Source: an uncultured Alphaproteobacteria bacterium (lineage in GTDB: Bacteria; Pseudomonadota; Alphaproteobacteria; HIMB59; GCA-002718135). From it: DNA of 64,000 bases. The position numbers and the translations under genes were made by a program. The stretch lies in the NCBI GenBank assembly GCA_902515745.1, contig CABXWB010000008.1, positions 1 through 64,000 on the forward strand, given 5' to 3'. The notes beneath the pieces were generated by a model that saw only the letters and a list, made by a program, of their open reading frames with translations, ran no database searches and was not told the origin of the DNA. Below, piece after piece: positions 57,864-64,000 of the stretch. Positions within the stretch are counted from its first letter, which is position 1. Each line of letters begins with the position of its first letter.

Positions 57864-58888
57864 TAAGCCTCACCTCCAGACATATCTCTAATACGAGGAT
57901 CAAGTAATGCCAATATTATATCTGCAATGAAATTACCAATTACTAAAACAAGAGACAAAATCAAAAAAATTGAAGATGCAACATATATATCCATTGTGGT
58001 AACTGATGATAAAATCAATGGTCCAATAGTTGGTATTGCTAAAACAATTGCTACTTCAATCTCTCCTTCAATTAAATAGCCGACGCTTCTGCCTTGATTC
58101 ATGATTATTGGATGTAAAGCATTTGGAACACCGTGTTTCCATATAATCTTACTTTCCTTTAACCCTTTAGCTCTTGCGGTTTCTATAAATTGCATTTTTA
58201 AAACATCTAATAAATTACCTCGCATCATTCTCATTTGATATCCTGCTCCTACAAAACTCCCAACTGCAATAATTGGCCAGGTATGGAGTAAGAAATCCCA
58301 TGTTTTTGCAAGACTCCACCAACCTTCTTGTAATACATATTGTTGTGAGAATATTGAGCCGTAATATGGTGAATGAAATTTTATGGCCCAAAAATATAAT
58401 ATAACCAATGCTACAATAAACTTAGGAATTGAAAAAGCTAAAAATGTAAAAACCGTAGCAAGTTGATCGCCTAGTTGATATTGATGTGTAGCTGCATAGA
58501 CTCCAGCTAATATCCCAATAGTTACAGCATTAAAGTAACATATAAAAGCTAATAATAATGTTCGTGGAACTCTATCACCTATTGCTTCATTAACTGATCT
58601 CTGTTGAATAAATGATTCTCCTAAATCCCAATAGAGAGTTATGTTTTTAACCCAATTAAAATATTGAATGTAAAGCGGTTTATCTAAACCTAATCTAACT
58701 CTTAAAGCTTCAGCTTGAGCTTCAGCATCTTTTTCACTAACACCTCCCATTGACATTGTTTGAGCTTTCCATTGAGATGCATAATCACCAGGCATTGCCT
58801 GAACAAGAAGAAAAGCAACAAGAGTTATAGCAATTAATAGAGGAATAGTTGCAATAATTCTTTTTAATAAAAAAAATAAAAAAGCCAT
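57863..58888 (-). CDS. ABC importer permease, OppB/YejB type
   Basis: First permease of the importer, 341 residues with six helices. LLKRIIATIPLLIAITLVAFLLVQAMPGDYA is the OppB-type N-terminus. LRVRLGLDKPLYIQYFNWVKN is the periplasmic segment. FIETARAKGLKESKIIWKHGVPNALHPII is the EAA loop. It starts 12 bases after the stem-loop at 58901-58922 that separates it from the binding-protein gene. Its end overlaps the next permease start. Confidence 0.92.
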   Translation of the reverse strand: MAFLFFLLKRIIATIPLLIAITLVAFLLVQAMPGDYASQWKAQTMSMGGVSEKDAEAQAEALRVRLGLDKPLYIQYFNWVKNITLYWDLGESFIQQRSVNEAIGDRVPRTLLLAFICYFNAVTIGILAGVYAATHQYQLGDQLATVFTFLAFSIPKFIVALVILYFWAIKFHSPYYGSIFSQQYVLQEGWWSLAKTWDFLLHTWPIIAVGSFVGAGYQMRMMRGNLLDVLKMQFIETARAKGLKESKIIWKHGVPNALHPIIMNQGRSVGYLIEGEIEVAIVLAIPTIGPLILSSVTTMDIYVASSIFLILSLVLVIGNFIADIILALLDPRIRDMSGGEA

Positions 58889-58900
58889 AAATTATAAAAC

Positions 58901-58922
58901 TGGCCCATTGAAAAATGGGCCA
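58901..58922 (-). promoter_or_regulatory. Stem-loop between third binding protein and its permease
   Basis: TGGCCCATT and AATGGGCCA pair perfectly around a four-base loop. It lies 15 bases after the binding-protein stop and 12 before the permease start. This is the third occurrence of the same arrangement in the window, here in an unrelated transporter family. Confidence 0.75.
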
Positions 58923-58937
58923 TTGTATTGATTTGAT

Positions 58938-60965
58938 TTATTTATATTCTGCCAAAACACCAGGTAAGAACTCATCTATTTGATCAGCTTTAGGGGTATA
59001 AAGTCTTTCCCTAAATATTGCATCTTCACCCCATTCGTACATATATACTGGAGTGCCTGGATGATTATTCTTTATCCTCTTGTTAATTAAAAGCGCAGCA
59101 GGTGTTTGTATTAAACCTATTGCATATAGATTTTCGGTACTTACCTTTTGAATTTCGTAAGCTTTTTCAGCAACAACTTTCAAATCATTAGTAGCAAGAA
59201 TGTCGTTACCTAAATCAGCTAAAGTATTTTCAAATGCAAGTAAATCACCTTCATTACTTTTATGTTGAACAGGATTTTCAGGTGTTATCGGTAACTCATC
59301 AGCCATGTTTTTCGTAACAACAAGCCAATTATGTCTATTGATATATAAATTCCAGTTTCCTGCATCAGTAAGTGCTTCCGTATCATTTGAAGGTTTTAAT
59401 ATAGGTTTTAATCCTACCGCTTCAAACATTGGAACAATACTATCCCCAATTTTAATATCAGTGGATCTTTCATTACTGAAAAGGATGTCCAATGCTATAT
59501 CTTCTCCTCCATTAGGAAAATTTCTAATACCATTTCCATCACTATCAATAAGACCTAATCCATCTAAGATTGAATTGGCACCATCAACATTGTATCCATA
59601 ATAAACAGAATCCTCAAAGCGATGAAACGGAGATCCTGCAGAAAATCCTCCAGAATGAGGATGGAAGAAAGGACCTCTTGCAACAGATTGACCCATAGTG
59701 TCTCTATCCATTGCATGAGATAGTGCTTTTCTAAACTCCAAATTTCTGAAAAGTTTTCTTAACTCCCTATCATAATCATCTTGAACTCCAAATTCAGATG
59801 ATAGATTTACATATAATTTCCATGTCAAAGATCTAGAACCAAAGACTGATCTAACAGGCGAGTTAGGATCTTTATTTTGCTTTAAGGCTTCAACGTAGTT
59901 ACCAGGATTTTCCATATTAGAATAATCACCAGTTCCTGCTAGAGCTTGCGTAGTTCTATCATCCCATGAGGTTAATTTATAAATCGTTTCATGGTAATAT
60001 GGAAGTTGATTACATTCTTCATCAACTTTCCAATAATAAGGATTTCTTTTCATCACCACCAGTTCATCAATTTTATGAGCAACTGGAACATAAGCTCCAA
60101 GTGTTGCTATTGGCACTTCATCAGGTGGTAAAGCCATTGTATATGAATCGTAAGTTGCATCACTGTTATAATCTGGGTGATGTTGTTTTAAAATGTGAGA
60201 AGGCCCTGGAGCACCTCCCATATGCGCAAGCTGTGATAGAACAGCATTACCTTTTGGAGAATCAAAATTAAACCTAAACGAATATGGTCCTAAAATATCC
60301 ACTGTCGTTCCTGCACCAAGAGCATCCTTTGGAAGCCTTGAGTTTACATTTGCATTCTGAACATTATCGTTCCACCAAAAATCTATATCTTCAGTATCAA
60401 AAGGGTCTCCATCAGACCATTTTACACCTTCAACTAAATTCATAGTTAAAGTAGTACGATCACTATTAAACTCCCAATCAGTTGCTAGGTTTGGAAGAGG
60501 TAAAGCTTCTTCAGGTTTAACTTGCCATAGTGGGCCAAGTCTTGTTAATGATTGCATTAACTGCATGCTAATGCCACCCCAACCTTGATGTTGTCCAGCT
60601 AACCAGTTCCAACCTTCAGGTCTTCCTCCAATAACATGACGAAATGTTCCGCCATAATCACCAATTCCATCAACCATTTGAGCTTTTGACATCATCATTG
60701 GTGTTGTTGGAAGTCTCTCAGCTACTGGTGGAAGCTTTCCAGCTTCAACATAAGCAGCGGTTAACGGAGCTTCATTATAGCTATCACAACTTTGATAAGA
60801 ATATAAATCATCTCTTCCAACTAATTCAACATCTATACCTGACATACTTTTATCAGGTGGTAGAGTTTCAAGAGCACTAGCACCAGAAGTCATAGCAATC
60901 ATGCTAACACCTACAAGTAAACTTGCTGCTTTACTCTTGAAAGTAAATTTGGTTTCAATACCCAT
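58938..60965 (-). CDS. ABC importer substrate-binding protein, family 5 (oligopeptide/alpha-galactoside type)
   Basis: Periplasmic receptor of 675 residues with a signal peptide (about 1-31, ending GASA). The SBP_bac_5 fold is clear from WKVKPEE-like and LATDWEFNSDRTTLTMNLVEGVKWSDGDPFDTEDIDFWW, and from FRKALSHAMDRDTMGQSVARG. Length and the end GEDAIFRERLYTPKADQIDEFLPG resemble binding proteins of alpha-galactoside importers more than those of dipeptide importers. The neighbouring GH4 glycosidase supports an oligosaccharide ligand. The ribosome-binding site AAAGGGAGGA lies at 60970-60979. Confidence 0.88.
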   Translation of the reverse strand: MGIETKFTFKSKAASLLVGVSMIAMTSGASALETLPPDKSMSGIDVELVGRDDLYSYQSCDSYNEAPLTAAYVEAGKLPPVAERLPTTPMMMSKAQMVDGIGDYGGTFRHVIGGRPEGWNWLAGQHQGWGGISMQLMQSLTRLGPLWQVKPEEALPLPNLATDWEFNSDRTTLTMNLVEGVKWSDGDPFDTEDIDFWWNDNVQNANVNSRLPKDALGAGTTVDILGPYSFRFNFDSPKGNAVLSQLAHMGGAPGPSHILKQHHPDYNSDATYDSYTMALPPDEVPIATLGAYVPVAHKIDELVVMKRNPYYWKVDEECNQLPYYHETIYKLTSWDDRTTQALAGTGDYSNMENPGNYVEALKQNKDPNSPVRSVFGSRSLTWKLYVNLSSEFGVQDDYDRELRKLFRNLEFRKALSHAMDRDTMGQSVARGPFFHPHSGGFSAGSPFHRFEDSVYYGYNVDGANSILDGLGLIDSDGNGIRNFPNGGEDIALDILFSNERSTDIKIGDSIVPMFEAVGLKPILKPSNDTEALTDAGNWNLYINRHNWLVVTKNMADELPITPENPVQHKSNEGDLLAFENTLADLGNDILATNDLKVVAEKAYEIQKVSTENLYAIGLIQTPAALLINKRIKNNHPGTPVYMYEWGEDAIFRERLYTPKADQIDEFLPGVLAEYK

Positions 60966-60984
60966 TTTATCCTCCCTTTGAATA

Positions 60985-61003
60985 ATTTTAATGAAATTAA
61001 AAT
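60985..61003. promoter_or_regulatory. Inverted repeat upstream of the third binding-protein gene
   Basis: ATTTTAAT and ATTAAAAT flank GAA about 20 bases before the ATG. It may be an operator or a leader hairpin. It is AT-only apart from its centre, so chance occurrence is possible. Confidence 0.3.
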
Positions 61004-61042
61004 GTTTTTTTAATTCAAAATCAATAACTATTATAAGTGTTA

Positions 61043-61068
61043 TTCAGTAAATCTAAGAATTTACTGAA
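61043..61068 (-). terminator. Stem-loop across the halogenase stop codon
   Basis: TTCAGTAAAT and ATTTACTGAA form a perfect ten-base stem with a six-base loop spanning the stop codon at 61053. No long T-run follows. It may mark a partial transcription end between the halogenase gene and the strongly translated binding-protein gene. Confidence 0.45.
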
Positions 61069-62582
61069 AGATTAATATATTGGCTGTGAGTAAGGGAATC
61101 CTTGATTATTTCGTTAAATTTGTCTGAAAAATCATTGTAATATTTTCTAGATGTTGCTCGTAAATCATATTTGCTCATTTGTTCTCTTGCGGATTCTTTA
61201 CTTAGTAGACCCAGACCATCAACGACTGGGTAATATAATTGAGATTGTACATGAGGAAGGCCAGAGAGATAATCATCAAAATGATCAAGACTTGGAAGTT
61301 CATCTTGCCATAAAGAAATATATTTTTTTGTTTCTTCGCTTATACATTCATCGGAAACGTATTGCCAAAATTTTGAATCTCTTCTTTTTGAAACATAGTG
61401 CATATTTAAAAAAGTTTTAAAATCATCAAATTGTCGTCCAATTCGATTATTAAAATTAGATATTAATTCTTCATTATTAAAGTCCATTTCTTTCTTAAGA
61501 TATTCAGTTGCAAATAAAATAATTTGAATCAAAGTACTATGAATAGAAGTAGCTTCTAAGGGTTCGAGGAAACCAGATGATAAACCGATAGCTAAACAAT
61601 TTTTAACCCAATATTTTTCTAATCTACCACTATTAAACTTAATGTCTCGTCTTGGTTCAATTTTGTGTCCAAGAACTTTTTCTATTTCTTCTTGTGCTTG
61701 ATCTGGTGAGATAAATTGATCACAATAAACATAACCAGCACCAATTCTTTCTTGTGTAGGAATTTGCCACATCCATCCATACTTTTGGGCCCAAGCTAAA
61801 GTATAATTAATGTAGTTTTCTTCTTTTATGTCTAAAAAAAATGGCATCGCTCTATTTACAGGAAGATTATCTTGATAAGAGATCCATTTGGTTTTGAATA
61901 CATCTCCAATAATCAATTTTTTAAAACCACTACAATCAATAACTAAATCAACATCCAATTCTAAACCACTTTCAAAACATAGAGATTTTATTGTTCCATC
62001 TACATTTTGCGTTGATGATGTGTAAATATCATCAATAATCTCAATATTTTTAGATCTTTTATTTAAATAGCTTGCAACTTGAGAATTATCAAAATGATAT
62101 GCATAATAAAATGGGCTTATTAGTTCTAAATTATTATTTTTAAAAGTATAAGGTACTTTTTTATTTTGCATAAGCATTGTATGCAAATGAATTTCAGAAA
62201 CTGGTCTTCCAGCAGCGACAGCATATGCTTTTAAATATTCAAAATTTTCTGGTTTGTTTTTTGGAGCAATTAATTGCGGGTCATCTATAGGTCCATAATA
62301 CGTATATCCTAATTCTTTCCAGTCTTTATGTACTATTCCAAATTTTAATGTAGCTTTTGTTTCTTTCAAAAAATCAGATTCATCTAAATTATATTTTTTT
62401 AAAAATTCATAAAATATGCTGGTAGTCCCCTCTCCAACCCCAATTGTTGGTATTTTAGAAGACTCTATTATTTTAACATTTGTATTAAGTTTATTAGAAT
62501 AAAAAAAGTCACTTAATATATATGCAGCTAACCATCCAGCAGTGCCTCCACCTAAAATTACGACATTTTTTATTTCTTTCAT
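61053..62582 (-). CDS. Flavin-dependent tryptophan-halogenase-family protein
   Basis: FADH2-dependent halogenase fold of 509 residues. VVILGGGTAGWLAAYIL (about 7-23) is the FAD loop GxGTAGW. IPTIGVGEGTTS follows. The lysine that forms the haloamine intermediate in tryptophan halogenases aligns with K80 (ATLKFGI). WMWQIP (270-275) is the WxWxIP signature, and SGFLEPLEATSIHS contains the partner glutamate at about E343. The key residues for halogenation are therefore present. It lies four bases after a GH4 glycosidase gene and before an oligosaccharide-type binding protein. Family members of unknown substrate occur in carbohydrate loci, so chlorination of tryptophan is not implied. Confidence 0.9.
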   Translation of the reverse strand: MKEIKNVVILGGGTAGWLAAYILSDFFYSNKLNTNVKIIESSKIPTIGVGEGTTSIFYEFLKKYNLDESDFLKETKATLKFGIVHKDWKELGYTYYGPIDDPQLIAPKNKPENFEYLKAYAVAAGRPVSEIHLHTMLMQNKKVPYTFKNNNLELISPFYYAYHFDNSQVASYLNKRSKNIEIIDDIYTSSTQNVDGTIKSLCFESGLELDVDLVIDCSGFKKLIIGDVFKTKWISYQDNLPVNRAMPFFLDIKEENYINYTLAWAQKYGWMWQIPTQERIGAGYVYCDQFISPDQAQEEIEKVLGHKIEPRRDIKFNSGRLEKYWVKNCLAIGLSSGFLEPLEATSIHSTLIQIILFATEYLKKEMDFNNEELISNFNNRIGRQFDDFKTFLNMHYVSKRRDSKFWQYVSDECISEETKKYISLWQDELPSLDHFDDYLSGLPHVQSQLYYPVVDGLGLLSKESAREQMSKYDLRATSRKYYNDFSDKFNEIIKDSLTHSQYINLSVNS

Positions 62583-62585
62583 TGC

Positions 62586-64000
62586 TTAAGCATCAAATTC
62601 GAATGCTTGTGCTTCCACAAGTAAAGAAGATGCTTCATCATTTTTAAGTTCTTCAGGAGATCTAGTTTTCATTCTTGCTGCACCTTTAAAATTTTTCTTT
62701 TTTACATTAGAATTTTTAATTCTCTCTAAAGCTAGCTCAATTTCATTTTGATATTGAGGAAGCCATTTAGATTGGGCTACAATCATTTCATCAACCATAG
62801 ACCAAACTTCATCAGGTGAACAAACTGCACTAACTAATGGATCTTGCAAAACAGCTAATTTTAATAAATTTAAATCTCCGTCTATTGCAGCTTTGACTGC
62901 CATTCTCTGAACATCTATCGATGTTCTACACAGTGATGCACACGCCATTGGCAGCTCAATGCCTTTAATCATTTTAATTCCATCTTTATCAACTGTTCCA
63001 GTGCTTTCAATAACACAGTCATCTGGTAAATTTGTTATAGTGCCATTATTAACTACATTGAAATGGCCACGATAAGGTCTATTTGTTTCAATTGACTCTA
63101 TTATATAACTTCCGTGTTCCGAAGATCTTTTATGATTATTTAAATCGATCCCCGACTCACTTAAAAATTTTTCAAAGTCTTCTTCAAACCAATTTCTTTT
63201 CTCAGAAGTAACTCTTAAATATCCTCCAGTTTCACCATGTATCCAATTTGATAAATCTATCCATTTAGGAATATCATCAACTCTTTTTCTATACCATGGA
63301 AGATACTCACTTAAATGACCATTACTCTCAGTAGAGAATAAACCAAATCTTTTCAGAATATCAATTCTTACTTTTTCTTGTTTTGAAATTTCTGGATGTC
63401 TTTCTAATGCATCTACAAGTTCTTCTTTTGATACTTTTTTCCCTTTGAATTTAAGATCTATATACCAAGTCATATGATTAATTCCGCTACACATATATTC
63501 AAGATCTGTAGAGTTTTCTGAGCCTAATGCTTTAGAGATTAGTTTTGCACCACCTTGAACGCCGTGACATAGTCCTACAGTGTTTACTTTTGCTTCTGAT
63601 ATTGCTGCCCAAGTATTCATGGCCATTGGATTAGAATAATTCAAAAACAAAGCATTTGAATCCGAATAAGATTTTATATCTTTGCAAAAATTTAAGGTTT
63701 GGGGAATATTTCTTTGACCATATAAAATTCCTCCAGCGCAAATTGTGTCTCCTACACACTGATCTATACCATATTGAAGAGGAATATTAATATCATGCTC
63801 AAATGCTTCTAATCCTCCAATGCGTGTACAATTAATTATATATTTTGCTCCTTCCAATGCTTTTTTTCTATCGGTTGATTGTTCAATAGTTGCTGGAAGA
63901 TTATTTGCATCAATATCTTTTTGGATAAGTTTTGAAACAAATTCTAAATTTTTTTCAGAAATATCGTGAAAAAAGAAATTTGTTTCATGAAATTCAGGAA
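62586..64000 (-). CDS. GH4 family glycosidase (partial, N-terminus outside window)
   Basis: NAD- and metal-dependent glycoside hydrolase using a redox elimination mechanism. The reading frame stays open from 62586 to the window end, with FHDISEKNLEFVSKLIQ, LPATIEQSTDRKKALEGAKYIINC and TRIGGLEAFEHD upstream of an internal TTG at 63857. Only the first part of the NAD-binding domain is missing. LFLNYSNPMAMNTWA, the GLCHGVQGG motif with the metal cysteine, and CSGINHMTWY with the metal histidine are intact. A CHG-type motif points to unphosphorylated alpha-glycosides (alpha-galactosidase, alpha-glucosidase or alpha-glucuronidase branch) and not to phospho-sugars, matching ABC uptake. Confidence 0.92.
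   Translation of the reverse strand, partial: PEFHETNFFFHDISEKNLEFVSKLIQKDIDANNLPATIEQSTDRKKALEGAKYIINCTRIGGLEAFEHDINIPLQYGIDQCVGDTICAGGILYGQRNIPQTLNFCKDIKSYSDSNALFLNYSNPMAMNTWAAISEAKVNTVGLCHGVQGGAKLISKALGSENSTDLEYMCSGINHMTWYIDLKFKGKKVSKEELVDALERHPEISKQEKVRIDILKRFGLFSTESNGHLSEYLPWYRKRVDDIPKWIDLSNWIHGETGGYLRVTSEKRNWFEEDFEKFLSESGIDLNNHKRSSEHGSYIIESIETNRPYRGHFNVVNNGTITNLPDDCVIESTGTVDKDGIKMIKGIELPMACASLCRTSIDVQRMAVKAAIDGDLNLLKLAVLQDPLVSAVCSPDEVWSMVDEMIVAQSKWLPQYQNEIELALERIKNSNVKKKNFKGAARMKTRSPEELKNDEASSLLVEAQAFEFDA

Overview
The window is a strongly AT-rich, gene-dense piece of an alphaproteobacterial chromosome. Four things point there: a circularly permuted (two-piece) tmRNA gene, an SspB of the alphaproteobacterial type, a complete Gram-negative division and cell-wall cluster with lpxC, bamD and mla genes, and the gene order ilvB-miaA-htrA-hflC-hflK. 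Very short or overlapping gene junctions, low GC and many sugar importers fit a streamlined marine lineage (SAR11-like, HIMB59/AEGEAN-169-like). That placement is inference; no 16S gene or database comparison is available.

1-13.7 kb is mostly housekeeping: the end-truncated ilvB, miaA, an HtrA protease, a DUF2065 protein, hflC/hflK, mrp, thyA, folA, permuted ssrA, a rhodanese, an FkbM methyltransferase broken by one stop codon, cytochrome b561, sspB, gpmA, fumC and lpxC. 13.8-31.4 kb is one unbroken minus-strand dcw cluster in the order mraZ-rsmH-ftsL-ftsI-murE-murF-mraY-murD-ftsW-murG-murC-murB-ddl-ftsQ-ftsA-ftsZ. A textbook MraZ operator stands in front of it and rnpB lies just upstream. 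31.9-39.1 kb carries an AmpD/AmiD-type amidase, bamD, ligA, uvrD, mlaA and mlaC.

39.1-54.8 kb is an accessory sugar-utilisation region. It has two CUT1 ABC importers (one with separate permeases and an ATPase, one with a fused permease and no ATPase of its own), three Gfo/Idh/MocA oxidoreductases, an aldo/keto reductase, a TIM-barrel isomerase/epimerase, a PhyH-type dioxygenase, a class II aldolase and an MFS carrier. After a tRNA-Ile(CAU), 54.9-64.0 kb holds a second locus: an oligopeptide-family ABC importer (SBP, two permeases, double ATPase), a small unknown protein, a flavin-dependent tryptophan-halogenase-family protein, and a GH4 glycosidase that runs off the window.

The most notable patterns are these. 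All three binding-protein genes carry the same Shine-Dalgarno decamer, and each is separated from its permease gene by a strong stem-loop. A halogenase-family flavoprotein sits inside a glycoside locus. A fused CUT1 permease appears to depend on a shared ATPase. A stem-loop with a T-run ends two bases before the lpxC start codon.
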